The notes beneath the pieces are model-generated. The model did not search any database. It had not been told where the DNA came from and was given only the letters and a program-made list of their open reading frames with translations. DNA of 39,459 nt from Stieleria sedimenti (GTDB taxonomy: Bacteria; Planctomycetota; Planctomycetia; Pirellulales; Pirellulaceae). Location: NCBI RefSeq assembly GCF_025060895.1, contig NZ_JANZKV010000111.1:7924-47382 (forward strand). Direction: 5' to 3'. Numbering within the stretch: position 1 is the first letter of the stretch; every line of letters begins with the position of its first letter. Below, one piece after another: positions 18,316-26,582 of this stretch. A program made the translations under genes and the position numbers.

Positions 18316-18800
18316 AGTTCTTTCACCGCGATGTAAGTGGACGAAATATCCTCGAACGCGTCGCCGATAATTTTTTGCACACGCGTCACCTCGCCGACCG
18401 CGACTTCCCCGTCGCCCATGATCATCACGTGGTTTTTTTCTTCCCCACGGGTGGTCTTGAGTTCTTCGGAGATGTACTCGATCAATTCGGTCGTTTGGGT
18501 TTCTTCGTCGCTGCTGAATTCGGTTCCGTCGATTCGTTTCAGGATGACCTTGTCTTTGCCGGCCGGTTCGATGAACACGACCGCCGACTCTTTGGCGCTG
18601 ATGGCGATACCGTTTTGTGCTTCGGGGATCTTTCCCATCTGGGTCGGATCCATCTTGGAACAGACGACAAAAAAGATCAGCAACAAGAAGGTGATGTCGA
18701 TCATCGGGGTGATGTCCATTTCGTCTTCGTCTCGCTTTTTGCGAGGCATTTGGAAATCGTCATCTTCCTCGATGTCAGGTTCCTCGATCACGCTACTCAT
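18312..18800 (-). CDS. ExbD/TolR-family biopolymer transport protein (first copy)
   Basis: This 162-residue protein has an acidic cytoplasmic N-terminus (EEPDIEEDDDFQMPRKKRDE), then MDITPMIDITFLLLIFFVVC with the conserved Asp at D35, and a periplasmic domain ending in TRVQKIIGDAFEDISSTYIA. It differs from the other two ExbD-like proteins in the periplasmic part (AISAKESAVVFIEPAGKDKV) and in having a Cys at the end of its helix. It begins 6 bases after the TolQ-type gene and overlaps the next ExbD gene by 4 bases, which supports tight co-expression and a heteromeric complex. It is the best match to a plain TolR/ExbD subunit. Confidence 0.95.
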   Translation of the reverse strand: MSSVIEEPDIEEDDDFQMPRKKRDEDEMDITPMIDITFLLLIFFVVCSKMDPTQMGKIPEAQNGIAISAKESAVVFIEPAGKDKVILKRIDGTEFSSDEETQTTELIEYISEELKTTRGEEKNHVMIMGDGEVAVGEVTRVQKIIGDAFEDISSTYIAVKEL

Positions 18801-18806
18801 GATGCG

Positions 18807-19463
18807 TTAGCGTCCCCCGCTGCGAGCGAGTCCGGCTTTGAAGGCGTCCATGAAACGGCTGAGCCCGGATCCGACCAGGTCTTCCATCTTGGCGATTCGA
18901 ATGTTGACGTTGGCGACCAGGATCATCAGCGGGATGGCGATCGCCAATCCGCTGGCGGTCGTCACCAGTGCGACGCGGATATCGCCGGCCAGCTTGCTCG
19001 GCTCGACCGACTCGGCGGTGGCCAGGGTTTGGAACGCACCCATCATGCCGAACACGGTTCCGAACAACCCGATCATCGGAGCGGCTTTGATCACGGTGCC
19101 GACCCAGCTGAGTCGATAATCCAGATCGCTCATCACGTCACGCTGGAACCGGTCCATCATGAACTTGCGGGCTCGGTTGTACCCCAGGTTGCGATGGCTG
19201 ACGGCCAATTCGATGATCTGGGGCAACGCCCGGGCGTCCCCTTCGCAGTAGTCGATGGTGCCTTCGAAATCGCCGGCTTGAATCATCTGTTCCACGTCGT
19301 CCAGGAACTGGTCTTGTTCGTCTTCGGACTTGAAACGTTTCTGTCCGACGCGATTCCAGACGACGACGATGCAGTACAACCCCCAAAGTGCCACCGCCGC
19401 GAGTGCGAGGTAGGTCGCATCGGCGATCATGTTGAAAAGCGAATACGCAAGGATCATTGACAT
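18807..19463 (-). CDS. MotA/TolQ/ExbB-family proton channel
   Basis: This 218-residue protein has three membrane segments. The first lies at about residues 15-37 (ATYLALAAVALWGLYCIVVV). A cytoplasmic helical region carries NRARKFMMDRFQRDVMSDLD. A pair of helices follows at about 117-145 and 160-188, containing the family signatures APMIGLFGTVFGMMGAF and ALVTTASGLAIAIPLMI. In this family a pentamer surrounds a pair of ExbD/TolR helices and uses the proton (or sodium) gradient to drive work in the envelope. Length is close to TolQ (about 230). GGGA lies about 11 bases upstream of the ATG at 19463. Its neighbours are three ExbD genes, so several channel compositions are possible. Confidence 0.96.
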   Translation of the reverse strand: MSMILAYSLFNMIADATYLALAAVALWGLYCIVVVWNRVGQKRFKSEDEQDQFLDDVEQMIQAGDFEGTIDYCEGDARALPQIIELAVSHRNLGYNRARKFMMDRFQRDVMSDLDYRLSWVGTVIKAAPMIGLFGTVFGMMGAFQTLATAESVEPSKLAGDIRVALVTTASGLAIAIPLMILVANVNIRIAKMEDLVGSGLSRFMDAFKAGLARSGGR

Positions 19464-19625
19464 TCGTGTCTTTCCCGTTGATTGATGAGTTGAGTGGTTT
19501 CGTTTTGAGGGCAGGACGATCGGTCGGGCTGGACCATTTCAGCCGAACCTTGGTTTGCGCGGTCGTTCGTACGGTCGATCTCCCCAGGCAATCCCCCGGG
19601 CGATCGGTTTGCTCTGTCGATCAGT

Positions 19626-20552
19626 TCAGAAACCCTTTCGGTAACGTTGACTGACGATGCTGAAGGAGTAGCCGCCACCGTCGGGAGTGCTTTCAAAGAC
19701 GGTTTTGGCGATCGAGTGGGGGAATTTTTTTCCTTTTTCTTCGGCGTACTGCTTTTCCATGTTGGCCAGCTGGTTCTCCAGATCCTTGGGGACAAAGCGG
19801 ATCACATTGCGGCCGTTGACCTGGATACCGGCGGCGGTGAGCAATTGGCGGTCAAACTGCAGCAGCGGGTTGGAGAGTTTCCATGAAAAGTACAGCCGTT
19901 CTTCGGTCTTGGGCTGCGTGTTGACTCGCTTGGTCGGCGAGGTGGATAAGTTGTTGGCCATCTCGATGACGTTGGGGCCACCGCCCCCGAAAGCGGCCAG
20001 TTCGATTTTGTAAAAATCCAGTTGCTTCGCGTAGTCTTTCTTGCCCTTGGCGTTGAACGTCAGCTCCCAGCGTTCCCAGCGGCCGATGATGTCGTCTCCC
20101 TCACCCATCGGTCCCGGCGGCCGGCTGTCCCCCTGGCCGGTGCCCTGCGTCGAGGCGGTGGCGTTGGTGTCGGCGGTCGTCAGTGAAGCGGCCACGCTGC
20201 TGACCGCGTCGGTGACCGCCTCGATCGTGTCGGCCAGCGTCGGCTCCATCAAATCCTCAACCTCTTCGGCCCCCGGTGGTTCGAAATCACGCTCGAAACC
20301 CTCCGGGTTTTCACCGCGGCCGGGCGGGTTTTCGATGATCGGTGCCAACGCGATCGGTTTGGGTTCCCCGCTGAGCAGCCAGACGACGAACATCATGAAC
20401 ACGAACGCGCCGAGAAACAGGATCAAGGCCAGGAACAGCGAGGTCACCGAGTCGAAGCGGCTGAGCTTCAGTTTTTCGCGCTCCAGCTCCCGCTCCAGCC
20501 GGGCCGCTTCCATTTGGTCCGTTTTTTCTTCCTGCTCGACGATAGTTGACAT
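19626..20552 (-). CDS. single-pass membrane protein, first gene of the ExbB/ExbD operon
   Basis: This is a 308-residue protein. I chose the ATG at 20552 because a strong ribosome site, GGAGGT, lies 10 bases upstream; the frame is open further but the extra residues look non-coding. The N-terminus is a charged coiled coil (about residues 5-32, AARLERELEREKLKLSRFD). It is followed by one transmembrane helix (about 36-60, FLALILFLGAFVFMMFVVWLL), a Pro-rich and acidic linker, and a C-terminal domain (about 165-308) with ERWELTFNAKGKKDYAKQLD and GGGYSFSIVSQRYRKGF. The layout recalls TonB/TolA-type transducers (anchor, extended linker, periplasmic domain), but I see no TonB C-terminal motif. I infer that it is the partner moved by the channel. 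Confidence 0.85.
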   Translation of the reverse strand: MSTIVEQEEKTDQMEAARLERELEREKLKLSRFDSVTSLFLALILFLGAFVFMMFVVWLLSGEPKPIALAPIIENPPGRGENPEGFERDFEPPGAEEVEDLMEPTLADTIEAVTDAVSSVAASLTTADTNATASTQGTGQGDSRPPGPMGEGDDIIGRWERWELTFNAKGKKDYAKQLDFYKIELAAFGGGGPNVIEMANNLSTSPTKRVNTQPKTEERLYFSWKLSNPLLQFDRQLLTAAGIQVNGRNVIRFVPKDLENQLANMEKQYAEEKGKKFPHSIAKTVFESTPDGGGYSFSIVSQRYRKGF

Positions 20553-20910
20553 CGCTTTAACTACCTCCGTCCCTGCTCGCGCGGCCGGAATTCGTGATTT
20601 GTGTCTCGACCCGAACGGGACGACGGCCTGCCAGACGATGGGCTGCCGGGGGCGATAGTGTGATCGGAAAACCCATTGGCCGCGAGTGCAGGCAGGGAAT
20701 TGGTCTGAAAAGTTGGCGCGGTCGTCACGTCGGTAAGGAAATCGCCGTTTGGAGAGATTTTTCGAGCTATCATATGCTGCCGGACGCCTCTGCAAAAAGT
20801 CGCCGTCGCAATCGCTGTTGTCTCAATTGAAATTTGTCTCGCACTGAACCAATTGACGAACCCACGCATCATACCCTAGGATCCCCGCAGATCGAATGAA
20901 TCTTCCAGCT
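20553..20910. other. intergenic region, probable promoter of the ExbB/ExbD operon
   Basis: This 358-base region lies between the divergent operon start and the tRNA gene. It should hold the minus-strand operon promoter and the plus-strand tRNA promoter. The GGAGGT at 20563-20568 (minus strand) is the clearest signal. Short ORFs here have no coding character, and I could not pick a reliable -35/-10 pair. Confidence 0.45.
20563..20568 (-). promoter_or_regulatory. Shine-Dalgarno site deciding the start at 20552
   Basis: GGAGGT on the minus strand, 10 bases before the ATG. It fixes the start of the first operon gene against a longer open frame that reaches back to 20795. Confidence 0.75.
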
Positions 20911-20983
20911 GGTCAGGTAGCTCAGTTGGTAGAGCACGGCCCTGAAAAGGCCGGTGTCGCCGGTTCGAGCCCGGCCCTGACCA
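20911..20983 (+). tRNA. tRNA-Phe (GAA)
   Basis: The full cloverleaf can be drawn by hand. The acceptor stem GGTCAGG pairs with CCTGACC; the D arm is GCTC-AGTTGGTA-GAGC; the anticodon stem CGGCC/GGCCG has loop CTGAAAA, giving anticodon GAA. The variable loop is GTGTC, the T arm is GCCGG-TTCGAGC-CCGGC, and A is the discriminator. The CCA end is not encoded. All stems are perfectly paired. Confidence 0.97.
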
Positions 20984-21582
20984 CTCTCTTCGACTCGCTG
21001 TGAAGGCCTCGATTCTCTCTGGTTTCGCCAGGCCTTCTTGCAGGTTGCCGCCCCAACTAATCGACGGCCCTGCCCCGGAAAAAGCGATGATCGTACTGGG
21101 ACGATTCCGTTGGGACGTCGGCCCCAAGCACTTTCCCGGAATCTCTCTGCCGCGGTCTCTCCGCCCCCTACGTCCGGGGCATCCGCGAGGTTGACCGACG
21201 TGTCGTCCCCTGAGGTTGACGACAGCCCTGCGGTCGGGCGAACAGGATCTTTTCGGATTTTCGATGGATTCGCAGTCGGCCGCCACGGAACCGTTGGTGG
21301 AGACACGCCCTGGTGCTTTGCCCAGATTTGAATTTCCGGCACAACCGCAGGTTGCTACGCAGGTTGCTACGCAGAGGCCGCTGCGTTTCAGGGGCCGCTG
21401 CGTTTCAGGGGCCGCTGCGTTTCAGGGGAGGGCGAGACTACCGCCGAGCCGGGTGGCTTGAGGGTGCCGGCAAGAGAGGTTGCGGGCGGGGGTCTGTCTA
21501 TTGGCACGTCGAGAAAGCTTTTCAGGCATCCGCCTGCCCAAAAATGCGCTCTGCGGGCTAAACTGACGTCTCGCCTGTCCGC
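20984..21582. other. intergenic region with tandem repeats
   Basis: About 600 bases lie between the tRNA and the NSS symporter gene. Minus-strand ORFs here read antisense to the tRNA (an ARTGDTGLF type of translation) and are not genes. The only structure seen is the 12-bp and 17-bp tandem repeats at 21347-21426. No credible promoter or gene was found. Confidence 0.5.
21347..21426. repeat. adjacent 12-bp x2 and 17-bp x3 tandem repeats
   Basis: CGCAGGTTGCTA occurs twice in tandem (21347-21370). It is followed by three exact copies of GGCCGCTGCGTTTCAGG at 21376-21392, 21393-21409 and 21410-21426. The repeats lie about 160-240 bases upstream of the symporter gene. They may be slippage products or part of a dispersed intergenic repeat family. 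Confidence 0.9.
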
Positions 21583-23211
21583 ATGTCCCGATCCAAAGAC
21601 TGGAAAGACGTGGAAAATTCATCCGAAAACCAGACGGCTTCGCATCACGGCAGCAATGAACAGTGGGGGACTCGGATCGGCGTGATCTTGGCCGTCGCCG
21701 GTTCGGCCGTGGGGCTCGGCAATTTCTTGAGGTTCCCCGGCCAAGCCGCTCAAAACGGTGGCGGCGCGTTCCTGCTGCCTTACTTCATCTCGTTGTTGGT
21801 CTTGGGCATCCCGCTGTGTTGGGCCGAATGGACGATGGGGCGTTATGGCGGGCACCATGGGTTCAATTCGTCCCCGGGGATTTTTAGCGTCGTTTGCCGC
21901 AACGCGAAGGCACGCTACCTGGCGGTTCCGGCACTGCTGATCCCGCTGGTGATCTACATGTATTACGTCGTGATCGAGGCCTGGTGTCTGGCGTATGCGT
22001 TTTCGTACTTGAACGGATCGCTGATGCTCGGCGAAGACACCGAGGCCTACGGTTCGTTTTTCAGCAGCTTTGTCGGCAGCGGCGAGGGGCAAAACGGCGC
22101 GGCGTTTCGAGGCGAGTCGTCGCTGCTGTACTTCGTGATGATCACCTTCGTGATCAACTTTATCTTTATCTACCGAGGCGTCGCCAAGGGGATCGAGACG
22201 TTTTGTCGCTATGCCATTCCGTTGATGGTCGTGTGTGCCCTGTGCGTGCTGGTCAGGGTGCTGACCTTGCCGGCCGACAAAGTGAATGCAGGATTGGGAT
22301 TCATGTGGAACCCCGATTTCTCGGCCTTGTTGGATTCTAAGACGTGGCTCGCCGCATCCGGCCAGATCTTTTTCTCACTGTCGGTCGGATTCGGGGTGAT
22401 CGTCAACTACGCCAGCTACCTGAAGAAAAAAGACGACGTGGTGCTCAGCGGATTGACCGCCTGCGGCATGAACGAGTTTTTCGAAGTCTGCCTGGGCGGT
22501 CTGATCACGTTGCCGGCCGCGTTCATTTTTCTCGGCGCGGCGGCAGGGGATCAGGGGACGTTCGGCCTGGGGTTCACCGCGCTGCCCAATGTGTTCGCTC
22601 AGATGCCGGCCGGGCAGTTCTTCGGGTTCCTGTGGTTTTTTATGTTGTTCTTGGCCGCGATCACCAGCAGCTTGTCGATGCTGCAGCCGGTGATCGCGTT
22701 CTTCGAGGAAGGTTTCGGGATGCAGCGTGGCGCGTCGGTGTCGCTGTTGGGCATCATCTCGCTGTCGGGCAGCGGATTTGTGATGTACTTTTCCGCCGGA
22801 CTGAAAGCACTCGACACGTTCGATTTTTGGGTCGGCACGTTCTTGATTTTCGTGCTCGCGATGGTCCAAGCGGTGATTTACGGCTGGGTGTTTGGGATCG
22901 AGCAGGGAGCGAAAGAATCCAGTCAGGGGTCACACCTGAGAATCCCGACCGTGGTGCAGTACATGTTGAAGTACGTCGTGCCCGTCTACCTGGGCGTGAT
23001 TTTCATCGCGTTCGCCTGGGAAAACGTGTTGGACAAAACCGATCCGGAAACGGGTGCGGTCACGCAAGGTTATCTGTCCAAGATCGCCGGGGACGAGGTG
23101 ATCTTGATGTCGTTGTTATTCATCGGAGGCACGATCGCGTTCCTGACCGTGATGGTGCACGTCGCCGGAATCCGTTGGCGTCAGCAGGGTCGGTTCGACC
23201 AGATGGAGTGA
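21583..23211 (+). CDS. sodium:neurotransmitter symporter (NSS/SLC6) family transporter
   Basis: This is a 542-residue, many-helix membrane protein of the LeuT fold. The N-terminal helix carries the signature [20 protein letters not shown] (about residues 39-58), where the unwound TM1 binds the amino-acid substrate and sodium. [20 protein letters not shown] follows, as in LeuT and MhsT. A further conserved piece is the TM6 region [20 protein letters not shown]. About 11-12 helices can be seen, ending in a cytoplasmic [12 protein letters not shown]. It should import an amino acid with sodium; the substrate is not predictable. A small-subunit gene 88 bases downstream supports a two-component NSS transporter of the MetPS kind. 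The ATG at 21583 gives a hydrophilic N-terminus of about 28 residues. Confidence 0.95.
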   Translation: MSRSKDWKDVENSSENQTASHHGSNEQWGTRIGVILAVAGSAVGLGNFLRFPGQAAQNGGGAFLLPYFISLLVLGIPLCWAEWTMGRYGGHHGFNSSPGIFSVVCRNAKARYLAVPALLIPLVIYMYYVVIEAWCLAYAFSYLNGSLMLGEDTEAYGSFFSSFVGSGEGQNGAAFRGESSLLYFVMITFVINFIFIYRGVAKGIETFCRYAIPLMVVCALCVLVRVLTLPADKVNAGLGFMWNPDFSALLDSKTWLAASGQIFFSLSVGFGVIVNYASYLKKKDDVVLSGLTACGMNEFFEVCLGGLITLPAAFIFLGAAAGDQGTFGLGFTALPNVFAQMPAGQFFGFLWFFMLFLAAITSSLSMLQPVIAFFEEGFGMQRGASVSLLGIISLSGSGFVMYFSAGLKALDTFDFWVGTFLIFVLAMVQAVIYGWVFGIEQGAKESSQGSHLRIPTVVQYMLKYVVPVYLGVIFIAFAWENVLDKTDPETGAVTQGYLSKIAGDEVILMSLLFIGGTIAFLTVMVHVAGIRWRQQGRFDQME

Positions 23212-23245
23212 AGTTGCAAGTTCGAAGTTTCAGGTTCCAAATTGT

Positions 23246-23294
23246 CCTGAAACCTGAAACCTGAAACCTGAAACCCGAAACCCGAAACCTGAAA
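23246..23294. repeat. seven tandem CCYGAAA heptamers
   Basis: Seven head-to-tail heptamers (CCTGAAA x4, CCCGAAA x2, CCTGAAA x1) end 5 bases before the ATG of the small transporter subunit. An inverted copy, GTTTCAGGT, lies at 23227-23235 and could pair with any unit to form a hairpin. The array occupies the ribosome-site region of the small gene. Confidence 0.92.
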
Positions 23295-23299
23295 CTCAA

Positions 23300-23419
23300 A
23301 TGAACATCTACGGTTGGATCGTGATGGCCTGCTCGGTCGGGTCGGTGGTCACGTTGTTGACGTATTGTCTGTACCGGGTGATGACCCTGCCGCCGGTACC
23401 GGATGACGATCCCGAATGA
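23300..23419 (+). CDS. small single-pass protein, probable MetS-type NSS small subunit
   Basis: This 39-residue ORF begins MNIYGWIVMACSVGSVVTLL and ends in an acidic tail (PPVPDDDPE). It has one transmembrane helix (about residues 5-26) and then a TYCLYRVMTLP turn. The short W-I-V start, single helix and C-x-x-(K/R)-V element fit the MetS family, small subunits encoded next to bacterial NSS transporters such as MetPS of Corynebacterium. Its stop overlaps the ATG of the next gene (ATGA, 4 bases), so it is probably translated and coupled. Gene finders tend to skip it because of length. Assignment rests on context and pattern, not on a search. Confidence 0.8.
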   Translation: MNIYGWIVMACSVGSVVTLLTYCLYRVMTLPPVPDDDPE

Positions 23420-24750
23420 CGCATCGGGTTTGCATTATCAATGTCGTCGGGCTGACCGCTCGATTGCTCGCTGACGCACCGGCGATTCGGTCGCTGGCGG
23501 GGAATCCGCCCACGGACGGGCTTGCCGCGGGCGGCAAGCAGTTCATGCCGTGGACCAGCCCACTGCCGGCGGTCACCTGCACCTCCCAGGCCACCATGCT
23601 GACCGGGCTGGCCCCGCGCGATCACGGCGTCGTCGGCAACGGATGGTACTACCGCGAGACCCAGGAAATTCGGTTCTGGCAGCAAGCCCGCTCGTTGGTC
23701 CAAGGTCCCGCGTTCTATGACGAGTTCGAAACCGCCAAGATGTTTTGGTGGTTCAATCAATCCTCGACGGCGCGTTACAGTTGCACGCCGAAGCCGCATT
23801 ACGGCTGTGACGGCAGTAAAGTCTTTGACGTGCTCGACCACACCGGGTGCAATCTCACCGAGCGGCATGGCGCGTTTCCGTTTTTCACGTTCTGGGGGCC
23901 CGGTGCCGGGTTGCCGTGCAGTCGCTGGATCGCGGAGGCCACCGCGACGGTGCTGCGTGAAAAGCAGCCCCAGGTCACACTCGCCTACTTGCCGCATCTG
24001 GACTACGACTTCCAACGATTTCCGGATCACGACCCGGCGCGGGTGGCCGAAGTCGACCAGTGTGTGCAAACCATCCTGGCCGCCGCCGACGAGATCGGGG
24101 CACAGGTGGTGATCGTTTCGGAATACGGCTTGGTTCCCGTCGATCGGCCGATTCACATCAACCGCGTGCTGCGTCAGGCCGGCTGGCTGTCGGTGCGGAA
24201 CGGGCCCTTCGGTGAAGTCTTGATGCCGGGGGAATCGAAGGCCTTTGCGGTCGCCGACCATCAACTGGCGCACGTCTACGTCAACGATCCCCGACTGGTC
24301 CCTGCGGTGCGAAAGGAGCTTGAAGCGGTCCCGGGTATCGGCGGCGTCTTTGATCCCGGCGATCTGGAACTCGATCATCCGCGCAGCGGTGAACTGATCG
24401 CACTGGCCCGACCCGATGCCTGGTTCACGTATTACTACTGGGACGACGACGCGCTCGCGCCCGATTTTGCTCGCACGGTGGATATCCATCGCAAGCCGGG
24501 CTATGACCCTTGCGAGTTGTTCATGACCAGTAAGGTGCGGATGGCGGCGCGATTGTTGCAAAAAAAACTCGGCATGCGCTACAAGATGGACGTCATTCCG
24601 CTCGACCCGACGCTGGTCCGCGGCAGCCACGGTCTGCATCCCGATCCGATCGACGGCCCGATCGTCATCGGACCTTCGGGTGAGCACCCGCTGCCATCTG
24701 ACATGCGCGGGTTTGCGGGCTACATCCGATCGCTGTTGGGCGCCCGCTAA
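23416..24750 (+). CDS. alkaline phosphatase superfamily phosphodiesterase/pyrophosphatase-like protein
   Basis: This 444-residue protein belongs to the type I phosphodiesterase/nucleotide pyrophosphatase branch (COG1524-like). PAVTCTSQATMLTGLAPRDH (residues 51-70) is the nucleophile region, with T54 aligning with the catalytic Thr of NPP enzymes. AYLPHLDYDFQRF supplies Asp and His metal ligands, VVIVSEYGLVPVD stands where SDHGM is usual, AFAVADHQLAHVYV carries further Asp/His residues, and GSHGLHP gives the C-terminal His. The first metal Asp of NPPs is not obvious (INVVGL instead), which I believe is normal for this subgroup. There is no signal peptide, so it is probably cytoplasmic. The start overlaps the small-subunit stop by 4 bases. 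Substrate unknown. Confidence 0.85.
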   Translation: MTHRVCIINVVGLTARLLADAPAIRSLAGNPPTDGLAAGGKQFMPWTSPLPAVTCTSQATMLTGLAPRDHGVVGNGWYYRETQEIRFWQQARSLVQGPAFYDEFETAKMFWWFNQSSTARYSCTPKPHYGCDGSKVFDVLDHTGCNLTERHGAFPFFTFWGPGAGLPCSRWIAEATATVLREKQPQVTLAYLPHLDYDFQRFPDHDPARVAEVDQCVQTILAAADEIGAQVVIVSEYGLVPVDRPIHINRVLRQAGWLSVRNGPFGEVLMPGESKAFAVADHQLAHVYVNDPRLVPAVRKELEAVPGIGGVFDPGDLELDHPRSGELIALARPDAWFTYYYWDDDALAPDFARTVDIHRKPGYDPCELFMTSKVRMAARLLQKKLGMRYKMDVIPLDPTLVRGSHGLHPDPIDGPIVIGPSGEHPLPSDMRGFAGYIRSLLGAR

Positions 24751-24861
24751 ACGCGGCGGGCTCGTACTGCGGTGTCTATCGGACCCAGGGTGACCTGTCG
24801 GGTATCCGCCGGATTTTGAGGTGTGTTCATGAAAAACACCCCCTTCCCCTTTTGGGCTGAT

Positions 24862-26439
24862 TTACTTGCGGAACGGCGTGCGGCCGGTGGGGGCACTGCG
24901 GCCGGATGCCTTCAACTTTACCAGCAGGGCTTGCAGCTCTTTGCGTTTGGCTACTTCCTTGAAATACAGATTGGTCGTCTCGCCGGGATCGGTTTTCAGG
25001 TTGTACAGCTGGCCTGGTGCATCCGGTGCGAGTTCGGGCAGCGCGTATTGGGCCATGTTGCCCTGTTCGTACCCATTGCCGCCGGAACCTTTGTGATCGA
25101 GGTACTTCCAGTGTCCCTGGCGAATCTGAAACTCGCCACGAAAACTCTGCGTCAACAGATGGGGGCGAATCGAATCCGTTTCTGGCTGTTGTCCCAACAT
25201 CACCGGCAGCATGTCAAAGCTGTCCGTCGCCACGTCGTCGGGGAGTTCGACACCGACGACTGAAGCGACCGTGGCAAAAATGTCGGTGGTGTTGGTCATC
25301 TGAGCGGTCACCTGGCCGGGCGGGATGTGACCCGGCCATCGCGCGATGAAGGGGACCCGGTGACCGCCCTCCCAGCCGTCTCGCTTCATGCCGCGCCAAC
25401 CGCCTGACGGATCGTGCTGGTGATCTTGCCGCATCCAGTGAACGTGCAACGTCTCGGCTCCGTTATCGGAATTGAACATCACCAACGTGTCGTCATCGAT
25501 CTCCAACTCCTTCAGCAAATCAAACACGCGTCCCACGATCGCGTCCAGTTGCCAGACGAAATCGGCTCGCGGCCCGGCGTCGGTGGCTCCGGTGAATTCG
25601 TCGGCCGGCAACACGGGCGCGTGAGCGATCTGAGTTGACAGCACGGCGAAGAAAGGTTTGTCGGGCGTTTGTCGGACGTGATCGGTGATAAAGGCTCTGG
25701 TCTTTTCGTAAAACAGCAGGTCGGCATTGATAAAGTCATAGCCCGGTGACTTCCAGCCTTCGTCGTTGTCCCACCGCCATTTGCCACCGGGGTTGGGCAG
25801 CGTATCGCGTTTGTGTCGTTCACTGGCCGGAATCGGGACCATGCCGTTTTCGATGTAGATGTACAGCGGGTCGGTGTTCGGGCAATTGGGCGTGATGAAC
25901 GATTCGTCAAAGCCTCTGGCGTTGGGGCCATCGATCAGCGGCGTACTCTTCTCGTAATCGATCAGCAGCGAATTCTCGAAGCCGCCACCGAGACGCTGTC
26001 CGTCTTTGTTGAACCAGCTGAGTCCCACGTGCCACTTGCCAAAGACGCCGGTGCGATAGCCCTTCTGTTTCAGCATTTCCGCAATTGTCAGCGTGCCGGG
26101 CTTTAGATAGCTGGGGCCGCTTGGTCCTTCGAACGCTCCACCGCCCCCGCCGGTCGAGCGATAAATCTGCTGTCCGGAAAAGAGACCGTATCGCGATGGC
26201 GAACAAATCGTGGAGGGGCTATGGGCATCGGTGAAACGGATGCCTTCGGCCGCCATCTGATCCAAGTGAGGCGTCTGGTAAGGCGCCTCGTCGTTGTAGC
26301 ACGACAAGTCACCGAAGCCGAGATCGTCCGCATAGATCACGACGACGTTGGGAAGGTCGTCGGCGGCCCGAGCGGCGTCGATCGACAGCAATGCGATGAG
26401 CCATCCGGCAGACCATAGAAGAAGCGATGTATTGTTCAA
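24862..26439 (-). CDS. secreted sulfatase, formylglycine (Cys) type
   Basis: This is a 525-residue protein. I chose the TTG at 26439 because GGAGAG lies 9 bases upstream and a signal peptide follows directly (LLLWSAGWLIALLSIDAARA, residues 7-26); the longer frame to 26637 translates GC repeats. The catalytic motif is C79-S-P-S-R, where the Cys is oxidised to formylglycine. Metal ligands are D38 and D39 (VVVIYADDLGFGDLS) and the MFNSDNGAE Asp/Asn; GKWHVG gives the active-site Lys and His. The C-terminal half has WRGMKRDGWEGGHRVPFIAR, typical of arylsulfatase A-like family S1 enzymes. It should remove sulfate esters from a polysaccharide or small ester in the periplasm. The substrate cannot be told. 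An activating enzyme gene is not in the window. Confidence 0.94.
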   Translation of the reverse strand: MNNTSLLLWSAGWLIALLSIDAARAADDLPNVVVIYADDLGFGDLSCYNDEAPYQTPHLDQMAAEGIRFTDAHSPSTICSPSRYGLFSGQQIYRSTGGGGGAFEGPSGPSYLKPGTLTIAEMLKQKGYRTGVFGKWHVGLSWFNKDGQRLGGGFENSLLIDYEKSTPLIDGPNARGFDESFITPNCPNTDPLYIYIENGMVPIPASERHKRDTLPNPGGKWRWDNDEGWKSPGYDFINADLLFYEKTRAFITDHVRQTPDKPFFAVLSTQIAHAPVLPADEFTGATDAGPRADFVWQLDAIVGRVFDLLKELEIDDDTLVMFNSDNGAETLHVHWMRQDHQHDPSGGWRGMKRDGWEGGHRVPFIARWPGHIPPGQVTAQMTNTTDIFATVASVVGVELPDDVATDSFDMLPVMLGQQPETDSIRPHLLTQSFRGEFQIRQGHWKYLDHKGSGGNGYEQGNMAQYALPELAPDAPGQLYNLKTDPGETTNLYFKEVAKRKELQALLVKLKASGRSAPTGRTPFRK

Positions 26440-26448
26440 AACGTTGAA

Positions 26449-26454
26449 CTCTCC
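26449..26454 (-). promoter_or_regulatory. Shine-Dalgarno site deciding the TTG start of the sulfatase
   Basis: GGAGAG on the minus strand, 9 bases before the TTG at 26439 and just ahead of a clean signal peptide. It argues against the longer open frame. Confidence 0.7.
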
Positions 26455-26518
26455 GAGTCGAATCGAAAGGACTGGTGAACCGAGATGAATCCCGCCACAC
26501 GCACTCGGTCGCCCCGAA

Positions 26519-26582
26519 CAGCGGCCCCGAACAGCGGCCCCGGACGGCGGCCCCGAACAGCGGCCCCGGACGGCGGCCCGGA
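26519..26582. repeat. 13-bp GC-rich tandem repeat, five units
   Basis: Units of CAGCGGCCCCGAA alternate with CGGCGGCCCC-type variants at 26519, 26532, 26545, 26558 and 26571 (the last is 12 bases). It is a third repeat chemistry in this window, again in a gap upstream of genes. Confidence 0.9.

Noticed and set aside
20869..21342. 157-residue minus-strand ORF with a GQGRARTGDTGLFRAVLYQ stretch
   Set aside because: This is the well-known spurious translation of the strand opposite a tRNA gene; it runs antisense through the tRNA-Phe.
23308..24687. 459-residue minus-strand frame
   Set aside because: Antisense to the alkaline-phosphatase-superfamily gene.
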